Positions 32,362 through 40,602 of a DNA stretch of 64,000 nt are shown in pieces (the first letter of the stretch is position 1; every line of letters starts with the position of its first letter). The DNA lies in assembly GCA_963838235.1 (NCBI GenBank), contig CAWIQJ010000005.1:1550001-1614000 (forward strand). The letters run 5' to 3'. A program made the translations under genes and the position numbers. This stretch comes from JAFECT01 sp963838235. GTDB lineage: Bacteria; Pseudomonadota; Alphaproteobacteria; Caulobacterales; Caulobacteraceae. The notes under the pieces are model-generated. The model had not been told where the DNA came from, made no database searches, and saw only the letters and a list, made by a program, of their open reading frames with translations.

Positions 32362-32436
32362 TGGTGGACGCGGTAGGGATTGAACCTACGACCCCACCCG
32401 TGTGAAGGGTGTGCTCTCCCGCTGAGCTACGCGTCC
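32362..32436 (-). tRNA. tRNA-Val (anticodon CAC)
   Basis: On the minus strand the acceptor stem GGACGCG/CGCGTCC closes a normal cloverleaf: a D-arm GCTCAGCGGGAGAGC, anticodon stem CACCC/GGGTG with loop TTCACAC giving anticodon CAC (32402-32404), and T-arm GTAGGTTCAATCCCTAC. The 3' CCA is encoded. It decodes GUG. Confidence 0.95.
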
Positions 32437-32513
32437 GCTCCGGGGAAGCGCGGACATAGCTTGCGCGCCCCGGGGCTGCAAGCTTTTCCCGGGATTCCCT
32501 GCCGCCTCCGCCT

Positions 32514-33191
32514 CTACGGCTTGATCCGCTCGCCCAGGGCCTCGGCGATCTCACCGGCGATCCTGGCGGCGGCGGGGTCCTGTTGGACGTTGGTCCAGTA
32601 GGCGTGGGCCTTCTCATGGCGGTCGAGGAAGCCGCCCCGGCCGAGCGCCTTGGCGAAGGGGGCGATGAAGCCCAGCACCGGGACGATGGCGCAGTCGGCG
32701 GTGGTGAGGCTGTCCGCCGCCGCGAACCGGGTGTCGCCGGTCAGGAACCAGTCCAGGTTTTCCAGATGCTTGTCGATGTGGGCGAAGGCCTCGCCCACGA
32801 CGTGCGGATCCATCTTGGCCACCGACCAGGTGCGCGTGGTCGGATCGATCTGGCTGAACAGCTTGACCGCGCCCTCCAGCACATAGAGTTCGGCGATGCG
32901 CGCCAGCATGCGGCCGCGCGCCGTCGCCTCGGCCGTGCCGGGACGCAGTTTCGCGTCAGGGAACTTGTCGGCGAAATATTCGACGATGGTCGAGCTCTCG
33001 ACGATCACCTGGCCGTCGTCGAGCAACAGGGCGGGCAGCTTGCCGATCGGATTGATCGCCAGATAGTCCGGATGATGCGGCCCGCCGTCCCCGGGCGCCG
33101 CCACGACCTCGACCGGCAGGTTCGCGGCATAGACCGCCATGCGCGGGCGCGAGGCGTAGGGGGACAGTTTGGCGGTGGCGAAGAGTTTCAT
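32514..33191 (-). CDS. Glutathione S-transferase family protein
   Basis: From ATG 33191 the 225-residue protein has an N-terminal thioredoxin-like GST domain (MKLFATAKLSPYASRPRMAV; INPIGKLPALLLDDGQVIVE; SSTIVEYFADKFP near residues 66-78, with the ESS glutathione contact). An all-helical C-terminal domain ends with SLTTADCAIVPVLGF. The Ser of LSPYASR could be the activating residue. It likely conjugates or reduces electrophiles with glutathione; the substrate is unknown. Confidence 0.85.
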   Translation of the reverse strand: MKLFATAKLSPYASRPRMAVYAANLPVEVVAAPGDGGPHHPDYLAINPIGKLPALLLDDGQVIVESSTIVEYFADKFPDAKLRPGTAEATARGRMLARIAELYVLEGAVKLFSQIDPTTRTWSVAKMDPHVVGEAFAHIDKHLENLDWFLTGDTRFAAADSLTTADCAIVPVLGFIAPFAKALGRGGFLDRHEKAHAYWTNVQQDPAAARIAGEIAEALGERIKP

Positions 33192-33262
33192 GGGGCGATC
33201 CTCACGGTTGGCCCTGTGTCGTAGGACAGACGGGGGCGAGTCAATCGGCGAAGGGGCGAATC

Positions 33263-33316
33263 CCACCCTCCCCTGCCAGGGGAGGGTCGCCTCACGAAGC
33301 GAGCGGGGTGGGGTAA
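33263..33316. repeat. Extragenic palindromic repeat, GGGGAGGG/GGGGTGGGG type
   Basis: CCACCCTCCCCTGCCAGGGG opens a hairpin, followed by AGCGAGCGGGGTGGGG pairing with the outer CCACCC. It is nearly identical to the repeat at 9819-9869 inside the prophage and lies upstream of the GST gene. Confidence 0.85.
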
Positions 33317-33365
33317 GCAGATTGCGAGGAAGCTTCAGCGCCTCCGCAAACACAAGGGAAGCCTT

Positions 33366-33704
33366 CTATTGGATTGAAAAGCCCCAAATGGCGGCATCAC
33401 GTTCCGCCGCCATCAATTCTTTCTTCGCTGCGCCGTAGATTCCTTGCACCGCATACTGGGCGTCGTTGTCAGCTTGCCGCTTTAGACATTGCTGGTACTC
33501 GCTGAACTCGAATTGGGCGTCTCGCGCGCCTTCAGCGCCGCGTTTGGCGTCAAGGTCGAACATCGGTTTTTCGCAGGTGGAATGCCATTCATTGCAGTTG
33601 AGTTCGCCAAGAGGAAGGCCCGCTTGAGCAAGCGCGGGCACAGCCGCACCAAGCAGAAAACCAATGGCAACCCAAAGGGCGGGCTTCGTTAGGAACAGTC
33701 GCAT
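33366..33704 (-). CDS. Small exported protein
   Basis: A 112-residue protein starting at ATG 33704 with GGGAGG upstream. It has a signal peptide (MRLFLTKPALWVAIGFLLGA...ALAQA), and a mature part with three cysteines (LNCNEWHSTCEK, EYQQCLKRQ) and helical character. No known family is recognised. Cysteines may form a disulphide. Confidence 0.65.
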   Translation of the reverse strand: MRLFLTKPALWVAIGFLLGAAVPALAQAGLPLGELNCNEWHSTCEKPMFDLDAKRGAEGARDAQFEFSEYQQCLKRQADNDAQYAVQGIYGAAKKELMAAERDAAIWGFSIQ

Positions 33705-33745
33705 CGCTTCGCCTCCCTAAGCAGAGGAAAGAGACGATACCCCCG

Positions 33746-33895
33746 TTAGTCCTTTTTGTCCTTCGGCGGACTCGACTCTGCTTTGGGCTTATGGGGCTTA
33801 TGGGGCGTGCGGACTAGGTTGCCGACAAGACGGTTAAAGCGCTTGTCGGCGTCCGGCTCGGGGAGTTTGTCAGAATCAGTTTTTGGGTCCGCCAT
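33746..33895 (-). CDS. 49-residue conserved-type small protein
   Basis: Reading from ATG 33895 gives a charged peptide with core DADKRFNRLVGNLVRTPHK and a Lys/Pro-rich tail (PHKPHKPKAESSPPKDKKD). Short alphaproteobacterial proteins with an RF...L..TPPKPHKP pattern are familiar, function unknown. The ribosome site is weak. It is divergent from the gene at 33913 across only 17 bases. Confidence 0.55.
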   Translation of the reverse strand: MADPKTDSDKLPEPDADKRFNRLVGNLVRTPHKPHKPKAESSPPKDKKD

Positions 33896-33912
33896 CGGGC
33901 GAGGATACCACC

Positions 33913-34656
33913 ATGCAAGCCGATTTATTAGCAGCTAAAGCCAGCGTCGATTGGGCCGTATCCAATTTCCCATCCCTCCAAGAACGGTTGGACGCTTGGC
34001 TCGATAATAACGTCTACGTGGAATTCGTGGACCATGAACCAGACGGCCCCGACTACGTGGTGGTAGCACGAGAAAAAGAGCCTTTGCCGCTCAGTTTCAG
34101 CGTCGAAGTCGGTGCGTACATCAACGCCATTCGATCCAGCCTCGACGTGCTCGCGGTCGCGCTCGCCGCGCGCCACGGCGTAAGCGGGAAGGACCTTTAT
34201 GACATCTACTTTCCCATAGTTCGGGACGAAGCAACTTTCCTTAGAGGTGGATACAAGGGGCACAAACTCATAAAGGCCATTCCCCCCAAGGAAGCAGCGA
34301 AAATCGAAACGCTGAAGCCTTACCAGGGAGGGAACAACCTGTTGTGGGCGCTGCATGATCTTGACATTACCCGCAAGCACATGCGTTTGCTCGACGTCTC
34401 CCGCAACTCGGGAGTCTTCAACATTTGGGCGTTCGGCCTCAATGACCATTGGAAAGCGGTTGCATCGGGTTTTGTCGACGGACCAGACGAATCCGTATTC
34501 GGGTTCTGGTCCAAAAGCGCGCCGCAACAACCCGAAGTGCGTTACACCCCGTACATAGCCCTCAATGAGTTTGGGCCGCTCGGGCGTCAACCCACGGTTC
34601 GAGCGCTCAACAATCTCGCGGGCTTGGCGGATTCGATCATCAGGTTGTTCGACTGA
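33913..34656 (+). CDS. Hypothetical protein, about 247 residues
   Basis: The start is placed at ATG 33913. The protein is soluble and well structured, with blocks SFSVEVGAYINAIRSSLDVL, DLYDIYFPIVRDEATF, GGNNLLWALHDLDITRKHMR and VRALNNLAGLADSIIRLFD. The composition is less GC-skewed than the neighbours, which may indicate transfer. The pattern (paired helices, a HDLDITRKH block) resembles widely spread hypothetical proteins of unknown function; no catalytic motif is evident. Confidence 0.65.
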   Translation: MQADLLAAKASVDWAVSNFPSLQERLDAWLDNNVYVEFVDHEPDGPDYVVVAREKEPLPLSFSVEVGAYINAIRSSLDVLAVALAARHGVSGKDLYDIYFPIVRDEATFLRGGYKGHKLIKAIPPKEAAKIETLKPYQGGNNLLWALHDLDITRKHMRLLDVSRNSGVFNIWAFGLNDHWKAVASGFVDGPDESVFGFWSKSAPQQPEVRYTPYIALNEFGPLGRQPTVRALNNLAGLADSIIRLFD

Positions 34657-34687
34657 AAGCACGAGCGGTCCTCAAGGGAACGCCCGA

Positions 34688-35851
34688 CTACTTTGTCAGG
34701 TACATAGCTCCCCCTTCTGGGGAGGGTAACAAAACCGTGGGTTCACTCTGCGCTCGCAACCCCCAATCCCCCAACACCGCGGCGCGATCCGCGTCCGGCG
34801 CGGGCGCCGGCCCCTTCACCGATGCGGGGGTTTGCGAGAACCTTGGCGCAGGCACAGGCGCGCCGGCGTCGAACACGCCGCGCGCGAGGTGGTGCGGATG
34901 CGCCCGCGCCTCCACCCAATCCAGCACCGGCGACACACAGGCGTCGACGCCGGCGAAGTGCGCCTCCCACGCATCGCGCTCACGCGTGGCGAAGAAACGC
35001 TCCAGCGCCCCACGCATGGCAGGCCAGGTCGCGCGATCGTCGCGGTCATTGAACACCGGATCGCTCAGCCCCGCACGATCGAGGAACGCGTTCCAGTAGG
35101 CGGGCTCCAGGGCGGCGAGTGCTACGAACTTCCCGTCGGCGCAGGCATAGCACGCGTACCACGGCGCGCCGCCGTCGAGCAGGTTGTCCTCGCGTTCATC
35201 GCGCCACAGGCCCCGCGCGCCCAGGTCGTGAAACAGGCTGGTCATCGACGCCGCGCCGTCCACCATCGCCGCGTCCACCACCTGCCCCTGCCCGCTTGCG
35301 CGCGCCGCCGTCAACGCCGCCAGCACGCCCATCACCAGGTACAGCGACCCGCCCGCGAAATCCGCCACCAGGTTCAACGGCGGCGACGGCGGCTGGTCCT
35401 TGCGCCCCATCGCCCACAGGGCGCCGGTCAGGCCGAGATAGTTCAGGTCGTGACCGACGCGGTCGCTCAGCGGCCCGTCGCGTCCCCATCCGGTGAGACG
35501 CCCGTAGACCAGCCTCGGATTGTCGCCGATCAGCGTGCCGGGTCCTAGATCCAGCCGCTCCATCACACCGGGACGAAAGCCTTCGATGAGAATATCCGCG
35601 CGCGCCGCGAGCTTGCGCGCGAGTTCGATGTCGTCAGCCTTCTTCAGATCCAGCGCGATGGACCGCTTCGACCGGTCGAGCCCGAAGTTACGCCCGGCGT
35701 CGCCCGGCCGGTCGACCTTGACCACATCGCACCCGAGCTCCGCCAGCAGCATCCCCGCAAACGGTGCCGGCCCGAGCCCGGAGAACTCGAGCACCCGCAC
35801 GCCGGCGAGCGGGCCGGTCTGGGTCGCACGGTGGTCCGGGGAAGCGGTCAC
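34688..35851 (-). CDS. CaiB/BaiF CoA-transferase family, alpha-methylacyl-CoA racemase-like
   Basis: The 387-residue protein has the family III CoA-transferase N-terminus (GPLAGVRVLEFSGLGPAPFA, LLAELGCDVVKVDRP) and RSIALDLKK, ADILIEGFRPGVMERLDLGP. The VGHDLNYLGLTGAL motif with its Asp is characteristic of alpha-methylacyl-CoA racemases, and EAHFAGVDACVSPVLDW occurs in the C-terminal part. It probably epimerises 2-methyl-branched acyl-CoAs in fatty-acid breakdown. The last 15 residues (LPSPEGGAMYLTK) are encoded by a CTCCCC/GGGGAG repeat element at about 34709-34729, so the original C-terminus may have been replaced. Confidence 0.85.
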   Translation of the reverse strand: MTASPDHRATQTGPLAGVRVLEFSGLGPAPFAGMLLAELGCDVVKVDRPGDAGRNFGLDRSKRSIALDLKKADDIELARKLAARADILIEGFRPGVMERLDLGPGTLIGDNPRLVYGRLTGWGRDGPLSDRVGHDLNYLGLTGALWAMGRKDQPPSPPLNLVADFAGGSLYLVMGVLAALTAARASGQGQVVDAAMVDGAASMTSLFHDLGARGLWRDEREDNLLDGGAPWYACYACADGKFVALAALEPAYWNAFLDRAGLSDPVFNDRDDRATWPAMRGALERFFATRERDAWEAHFAGVDACVSPVLDWVEARAHPHHLARGVFDAGAPVPAPRFSQTPASVKGPAPAPDADRAAVLGDWGLRAQSEPTVLLPSPEGGAMYLTK

Positions 35852-36082
35852 GGGGCGGAGGTTAGCTTGCCGCGGGCGAACAGGAAACGGCGTGAACGCC
35901 TCGCGACATCCTGCTGTTCTCGGTCACCCGTGGCCTCGTGCTGGCGTGATCGGGAGGGGCTGAAGCAGAAACAGAGGGTCTTGTCCGTCGTCCCGGCTTG
36001 CCCCAACCCCCCGCCGGGTTCATCTTGCGGCTGGGCAGAACGTCGAGTTTGTCCCTGACGCCGACCGCCCGGAGCTACCCCC

Positions 36083-36268
36083 ATGGCACGATCAAAAGAG
36101 CCGCCGAAGAGCTTTGCCGAAGGCTATATCGACGGCTGGCGGTCCGTGATGGGAACCGACGCGGTGGTTCCGAACATTCCGCAGTTTGCCGTCCCCGGCA
36201 ACAAGTCGGCCTACCAGCACGGCTTCGACGTCGGGCGGGCGAAGACGACGGACCGTCCCAGGTCCTGA
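36083..36268 (+). CDS. Small conserved protein
   Basis: A 61-residue protein from ATG 36083 with GGAG nine bases upstream. The sequence KSFAEGYIDGWRSVMGTDAV and KSAYQHGFDVGRAKT suggests a compact helical fold; YxxGW...YxxGF motifs are a recurrent small-protein pattern. Function is unknown. It lies 12 bases before the enoyl-CoA hydratase gene, probably in one operon. Confidence 0.6.
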   Translation: MARSKEPPKSFAEGYIDGWRSVMGTDAVVPNIPQFAVPGNKSAYQHGFDVGRAKTTDRPRS

Positions 36269-36280
36269 GCCCGCGAGCCC

Positions 36281-37042
36281 ATGCGCAACGACCTTGTCCT
36301 CTCCGCCGTCGACGGACCGGTCGCGCAGCTCACCCTGAACGATCCCGAACGCGCCAATGTGCTGTCCGAGGCGATGATGGCCCAGTTGGGCGAGGCGCTG
36401 GCCGTTGCGACCGCCGACCCAGCAGTGCGCGCGGTGGTGCTGGCGGCCGAGGGGCGGGTGTTCTGCGCCGGCCACGACCTCGCCGAGCTGCGCGCGTGTG
36501 ACGCGGCGCAGGCGCTGACGTTGTTCGAACGCTGCGCCGCGCTGATGCTGGCGATCGGGGCGTCGCGGGCGCCGGTGATCGCCCGTGTCCAGGGCGCCGC
36601 GGTGGCGGCCGGCTGCCAGCTGGTCGCAAGCTGCGATCTCGCCTATGCGGTCGACACCGCACGCTTCGCCGTGTCGGGGATCAACCTCGGCCTGTTCTGT
36701 TCGACGCCCGGCGTCGCGCTCGGTCGCGCGATCCCACGCAAGGCGGCGTCGGAAATGCTGCTGACCGGCAAGTTCATCGACGCGGCCCGCGCCGAGGCCC
36801 TGGGCCTGATCAACCGCGCCGTGCCCGTGGCCGAACTCGACGCGGTAGTGAACGAAGTCGCCGGCGCCATCGCGGACAAATCGCCCGAAGCCATCGCGCT
36901 CGGTAAGTCGGTGTTCCGCCGCCAGATCGAAGCGCCGCTCGCGGAAGCCTACGCCATCGCCTCACGCGGCATGGTCGAGAACCTGGGTTTCGAAAGCACG
37001 GCTTCTGGCATCGACGCCTTCCTGGCGCGCTCGAGACGTTAG
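36281..37042 (+). CDS. Enoyl-CoA hydratase/isomerase family protein
   Basis: The 253-residue crotonase-fold protein has the usual motifs: VAQLTLNDPERANVLSEAMM, the oxyanion-hole segments GRVFCAGHDLAELRA and QGAAVAAGCQLVASCDLAYA, then FAVSGINLGLFCSTPGVALG and a C-terminal SRGMVENLGFES. Where classic hydratases carry two Glu, the first position here is in AAGCQLVAS and the second in LFCSTPG, so the catalytic pair is not conserved, as in ECHDC3-like members. The reaction is uncertain; the racemase nearby suggests branched acyl-CoA metabolism. Confidence 0.8.
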   Translation: MRNDLVLSAVDGPVAQLTLNDPERANVLSEAMMAQLGEALAVATADPAVRAVVLAAEGRVFCAGHDLAELRACDAAQALTLFERCAALMLAIGASRAPVIARVQGAAVAAGCQLVASCDLAYAVDTARFAVSGINLGLFCSTPGVALGRAIPRKAASEMLLTGKFIDAARAEALGLINRAVPVAELDAVVNEVAGAIADKSPEAIALGKSVFRRQIEAPLAEAYAIASRGMVENLGFESTASGIDAFLARSRR

Positions 37043-37046
37043 AGCT

Positions 37047-37382
37047 TCACAGCTTCGTTGCATGAAGCCGCGTCACCCAGAGCGCCTGGCGTCGTTTCAG
37101 TTCGTCCCGAACGCCGATCGTCGGATAGTCGTCGCGCAGGCGCTCGAGTTCCTCGAACCGGAACGCCTCGGCGCCGTGCTCGGCCCATGCCGCCTGCAGC
37201 GCACGGCAGGGATTGGTCCCATGCTTCAGGGTAAACCACAGACCGTTCTGTTGGGCGTCGAGGTTACGGCTCTGCCCGACCCAGGCCTCGCCCGTGGCGG
37301 AACAGATCACCGCGAACACGCCGCAGGCAGCCTTGCGCTCCTTGTAAGCCTCGATCGCAGCTTTGCGCGCGACGCGGTCCAT
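37047..37382 (-). CDS. GIY-YIG nuclease-like protein
   Basis: The 111-residue protein from ATG 37382 (AAGGAG nine bases upstream) has CGVFAVICSATGEAWVGQSR near residue 20, where G-x-F/Y and W-V-G replace the GIY and YIG tripeptides, followed by the Arg of QSRNLDAQQNG. FRFEELERL carries the candidate catalytic Glu. Short proteins of this type occur in alphaproteobacteria with unproved nuclease activity. It is divergent from DUF2239 and shares a palindromic promoter with it. Confidence 0.7.
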   Translation of the reverse strand: MDRVARKAAIEAYKERKAACGVFAVICSATGEAWVGQSRNLDAQQNGLWFTLKHGTNPCRALQAAWAEHGAEAFRFEELERLRDDYPTIGVRDELKRRQALWVTRLHATKL

Positions 37383-37396
37383 TCCCGGGTCTCCTT

Positions 37397-37439
37397 TTTA
37401 CCCGGGTGATATTGACAGAGATTTTTATCCGGGTAAATA
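37397..37439 (+). promoter_or_regulatory. Shared promoter with paired TTTACCCGGGT operators; likely leaderless start
   Basis: TTGACA (37412-37417) and TAAATA (37434-37439) are 16 bases apart. The DUF2239 ATG is at 37446, just where transcription should begin, implying a leaderless mRNA. TTTACCCGGGT (37397-37407) and its near inverse ATCCGGGTAAA (37427-37437) flank the -35, the second covering the -10. A third CCCGGGT lies at the GIY-YIG start. Confidence 0.65.
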
Positions 37440-37445
37440 GGCGCC

Positions 37446-38006
37446 ATGACCGATGAGACGGACCGGCCGGCCGAAGCCTTTGTGGTGTTCACGGGCGCAA
37501 CACGCGTGGCGGCGGGAACCCTCGCGGCCGCCGCCGTCGCGGCGAAACAGGCGAGCGAACGCGACGCAGACGCGAACGTTCTGGTGTTCGACGCCGCCAG
37601 CGGTCAGGTGCGCGATCTCGACCTGCGCGGAAGCGACGCCGACATCCTCACCCGCCATGCCCCCGCCCCGGCCCGACGCGGCCGCCCAAAGCTCGGCGTC
37701 ATCGCGCGCGAGGTGACGCTCTTGCCGCGCCACTGGGACTGGCTCGCAGCCCAGCCCGGCGGCGCGTCGGTGGCCCTGCGCAAACTGGTGGAGACTGCGC
37801 GCAAACATGACGGGGAAACCGGCGCCCGGCGCACCCGCGCCGAAGCCGCCTACCGCTTCATGTCGATCCTGGCCGGCGACCGCCCCGGTTTCGAGGAAGC
37901 CTCGCGCGCCTTGTTCGCCCACGATCACGCCCGGCTCAAACGCGAGATGCAAAACTGGCCGCGCGACATACGCGACGAGGTGATGCGGTATCTCGGCGGC
38001 GCTTAG
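37446..38006 (+). CDS. DUF2239 family protein
   Basis: The 186-residue protein fits DUF2239 throughout: FVVFTGATRVAAGTLAAAAV, ANVLVFDAASGQVRDLDLRG, the basic ARRGRPKLGVIAREVTLLPR, and HWDWLAAQPGGASVALRKLV. The RRGRPKLG...REVTLLPRHW region, with GASVALRKLV, looks like an AT-hook-like arm plus a ribbon-helix-helix, so a DNA-binding role is plausible though the family is uncharacterised. It may bind the palindromes in its own promoter. It is divergent from the GIY-YIG gene. Confidence 0.85.
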   Translation: MTDETDRPAEAFVVFTGATRVAAGTLAAAAVAAKQASERDADANVLVFDAASGQVRDLDLRGSDADILTRHAPAPARRGRPKLGVIAREVTLLPRHWDWLAAQPGGASVALRKLVETARKHDGETGARRTRAEAAYRFMSILAGDRPGFEEASRALFAHDHARLKREMQNWPRDIRDEVMRYLGGA

Positions 38007-38053
38007 CGCGCGCCACCCACTGCGCGCCCGTCAAATGCGTCGGCAAGAACAAG

Positions 38054-38251
38054 ATGGCGATGATCACCGGCGGCGGCTGCGCCGGCTGTGAGATGGACAT
38101 CGAGGACCTGAAGCCCGGCGCCTACGAACGGGCCGATTTCGGGTTCACCACCACCAGCTGGAACGGCCTGGAAGGGTTCCTGAAGGGCGAGACCGAGGTC
38201 GGCGGCAAGACCAACGGCTTCACCGGCCGCCTGGGCGTCCGCTGGCGCTGA
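38054..38251 (+). pseudogene. C-terminal fragment resembling a beta-barrel outer-membrane protein
   Basis: A 65-residue frame ends in alternating polar/aromatic strands (GETEVGGKTNGFTGRLGVRW), like the last strands of an autotransporter or porin barrel. No barrel precedes it: upstream the frame runs antisense to nothing recognisable and then into the 3' end of DUF2239. I take it as the tail of a deleted gene. A small independent gene cannot be excluded. Confidence 0.35.
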
Positions 38252-38285
38252 TAGAGGCGGCTTTCGCGCGGATGGACCGCCGACG

Positions 38286-38987
38286 CTAGCCCACTGCGGC
38301 GCCGAATGTCCGTCCGATCGCGGCGGTGACGACCATCGCCAGCGCCCCCCAGAAGGCCACGCGCAGAACCGCTGGCACGACGGGCGCGCCGCCCGCCCTT
38401 GCACCGAGGGCGCCCAGGATTGCGAGAAAGGTCATCGCCCCGACAGCGACGGCCACCACGGTCATCCGCGCTGGGGCCAACGCCGCGATCGTCAGCGGCG
38501 CCGCGGCGCCGAGGGCAAACGAGATCGCCGACGCGGCCGCCGCCTGCAAAGGCCTAGCCGTCATCGCCTCCGAGAAGCCCAGTTCATCGCGCGCGTGCGC
38601 CTCCAGGGGATCGTGCGCCGTGAGCTGGCGCGCCACCTCAGCGGCAAGCTTGGGGGCCAGGCCGCGTCCGACGTAAATTCGCGCGAGTTCGTTCCGTTCC
38701 TCCTCGGGGCTACGCTTCAGTTCGTCCGCTTCGCGCACGAGATCCGCTTTCTCAGCATCACGCTGCGAGCTGACCGATACATATTCGCCGGCCGCCATCG
38801 ACATCGACCCCGCGAGGAGGCCGGCGCCGCCTGCAATCAGGATTGCGGCGTGCGTAGTCGGCGCAGAGGCCACCCCGATAATCAAGCTGGCGGTGGACAG
38901 CAGACCGTCGTTGGCGCCCAGCACCGCAGCGCGCAACCAGCCGAGGCGGCCGGTCTTGTGGGTCGTAGCGGGACGGCGCCGACCCAC
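38286..38987 (-). CDS. VIT1/CCC1-family transporter
   Basis: The protein is read from GTG 38987 (233 residues), six bases after the upstream gene's stop; the longer frame further upstream overlaps that gene. The family signature LRAAVLGANDGLLSTASLII opens the first helix, followed by GLLAGSMSMAAGEYVSVSSQ and a charged cytoplasmic metal-binding loop (RDAEKADLVREADELKRSPE). Three further membrane helices follow. Members move iron or manganese out of the cytoplasm; here as a bacterial ferritin-less detoxifier. Confidence 0.85.
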   Translation of the reverse strand: MGRRRPATTHKTGRLGWLRAAVLGANDGLLSTASLIIGVASAPTTHAAILIAGGAGLLAGSMSMAAGEYVSVSSQRDAEKADLVREADELKRSPEEERNELARIYVGRGLAPKLAAEVARQLTAHDPLEAHARDELGFSEAMTARPLQAAAASAISFALGAAAPLTIAALAPARMTVVAVAVGAMTFLAILGALGARAGGAPVVPAVLRVAFWGALAMVVTAAIGRTFGAAVG

Positions 38988-38992
38988 GCCAG

Positions 38993-39391
38993 CTATTGCG
39001 ATGTCTTCGCCAGGAAGCCGCCGGCGACAAGCCCGACGCCGAGCACCCCCAGCACAACCACATAAAACATCTGCAGGTGGGTGACCCCGACCGCCGCATA
39101 GATGCGTGCGACGAGGGCCGGCGACGCCCACAGCAGGAACACGCCTTTCGCCACCGATGCCCAGCCCAGCAGCGTCACGACGCTGCCCGTGATTCCGCGC
39201 CAGACATTGTGCGTGAGCACGATGGCCAGGCCGCTGGCCAGGATCAGCATGCCAGCGACGGTCAGGAATGCCGGATCGTGCACCAACTCGCCGAAGGCCG
39301 CCGCGATGCCTGGCCAGTTCACCGCAAAAGCCACCGCCAGAATCAGGAAGAACAGGCCGAACAGCCTGGCCAGGAATCGGGTGCGCGCCAT
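38993..39391 (-). CDS. Four-helix membrane protein
   Basis: The 132-residue protein starts at ATG 39391 after AGGAGG. Four hydrophobic segments are visible: FGLFFLILAVAFAVNW, FLTVAGMLILASGLAIVL, VVTLLGWASVAKGVFLLW and MFYVVVLGVLGVGLVAGG, with a conserved-looking HNVWRG between the second and third. No family is assigned. It lies six bases upstream of the VIT gene and is probably co-transcribed with it. Confidence 0.7.
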   Translation of the reverse strand: MARTRFLARLFGLFFLILAVAFAVNWPGIAAAFGELVHDPAFLTVAGMLILASGLAIVLTHNVWRGITGSVVTLLGWASVAKGVFLLWASPALVARIYAAVGVTHLQMFYVVVLGVLGVGLVAGGFLAKTSQ

Positions 39392-39492
39392 AAGCGCCTC
39401 CTTGCGTCGGAACGACGCCCGCAAGACTACACCCCGCGACGCACCGTACAATCGGACGCAGATTCCCGATTCGCCTTGCGGACCCGAACCCC

Positions 39493-40566
39493 ATGACCCT
39501 CGCCATCGGCGACCGCGCACCCGACTTCCTCGGCGCCGCCCTGAATGGCGTTTCCTGGTCGCTGGAGGTTCTCGCCGGACGGCCCACTGTGCTGCTGGCG
39601 CTCGGCGGGGTCGAGCCCACGGCCGCCGCAGCCGCCTTCGCCCGCCTGTCGGCGGCCAAGGCCGCGCTCGAGGCCGAGGCGATTCAGGCGCTGGCGCTGG
39701 CGCCCATGATCGCCACCCTGTCCCGGGCCTTGGGCGCCGATCCGCTCGCGAACGAGGCCGTCGCCTACCTGCCCGCCGGCTGCGGACTGGAGCGGCTCGC
39801 CCCCGACGGCGAGCCGGCGGCGGTGTTGATCGACCGTTCGGGCCGCATCGTCGATATCGGCGTGTTCGACACCGCCGAGGCCCTGATCGCCCGCTGGCGC
39901 GCCACGGCGTCCTTTGCCGCCAGCGAACCCGGCCGCACCTGCGCCGCGACGGCGCCGGTGCTGCTGATCCCCAACCTCGCCTCGCGCGATTTCTGTGCGC
40001 GGGTGATCGACCATTTCGAGACCTCGGTGCACAGCGCCGGCGTCATGGCGTCCTTCGCGGGCGGCGCAGCCTACGCCAAGCTCGACGAGGCCAAAAAGCA
40101 CCGTCGCGAAATGGTGCTTGATCCGCAACACCCGCTGCACGCCGAGATCGTCGACCTGTTCGCCCGCCGTTGCGCGCCCGAGGTGAAGCGCGCCTTCCAG
40201 GCCGAGCTGAGCTTCGTCGACCGCATCGTGATCGCGCGCTACGACGACACCGGCGGCTATTTCCGCCGCCACCGCGACGACGCGGCGCCGCACGTCGCTT
40301 TCCGCGAGTTCGCCATCTCGCTGAACCTCAACACCGACGACTATGAGGGCGGCGAGATCCTGTTCCCCGAATACGCCGACCACCGCTACAGCCCGCCCGC
40401 AGGCGGCGCGGTGATCTTCTCCGCCTCGCTGCTGCACGAGGCCGCGCCGGTGACGCGGGGCAGCCGCTATGTGGTGCTGTCCTTCCTGTCCACCGCGGTC
40501 GGGGAGTCCCGCGCCGCCCGGGCGATGGAGAGCGCGGCCGCGGAGGCTGCAGCAACCAACCGTTAA
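39493..40566 (+). CDS. 2OG-Fe(II) oxygenase with N-terminal redoxin-like domain
   Basis: Residues 1-150 look like a peroxiredoxin/thioredoxin fold (MTLAIGDRAPDFLGAALNGV, LAGRPTVLLALGGVE, PAAVLIDRSGRIVDIG) that lacks the catalytic cysteine. Residues 160-350 are a prolyl-4-hydroxylase-like oxygenase: YDDTGGYFRRHRDDAAPH with the HxD pair, EGGEILFPEYAD, PAGGAVIFSASLLHEAAPVT with the distal His, then RGSRYVVLSF with the cosubstrate Arg. The inert redoxin domain may bind a protein substrate. It is 36 bases upstream of the FkbH-like gene in the same direction. Confidence 0.85.
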   Translation: MTLAIGDRAPDFLGAALNGVSWSLEVLAGRPTVLLALGGVEPTAAAAAFARLSAAKAALEAEAIQALALAPMIATLSRALGADPLANEAVAYLPAGCGLERLAPDGEPAAVLIDRSGRIVDIGVFDTAEALIARWRATASFAASEPGRTCAATAPVLLIPNLASRDFCARVIDHFETSVHSAGVMASFAGGAAYAKLDEAKKHRREMVLDPQHPLHAEIVDLFARRCAPEVKRAFQAELSFVDRIVIARYDDTGGYFRRHRDDAAPHVAFREFAISLNLNTDDYEGGEILFPEYADHRYSPPAGGAVIFSASLLHEAAPVTRGSRYVVLSFLSTAVGESRAARAMESAAAEAAATNR

Positions 40567-40602
40567 CCTGCCCGCAAGGCGACGCGCCGTAAGCCTGGAA
40601 CC

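Noticed and set aside
32362..32436. tRNA-Val as the prophage attachment site
   Set aside because: It is nearly 6 kb from the last phage-type gene with host-type genes between, and no partial duplicate of its 3' end was found near 6000 or 26600.
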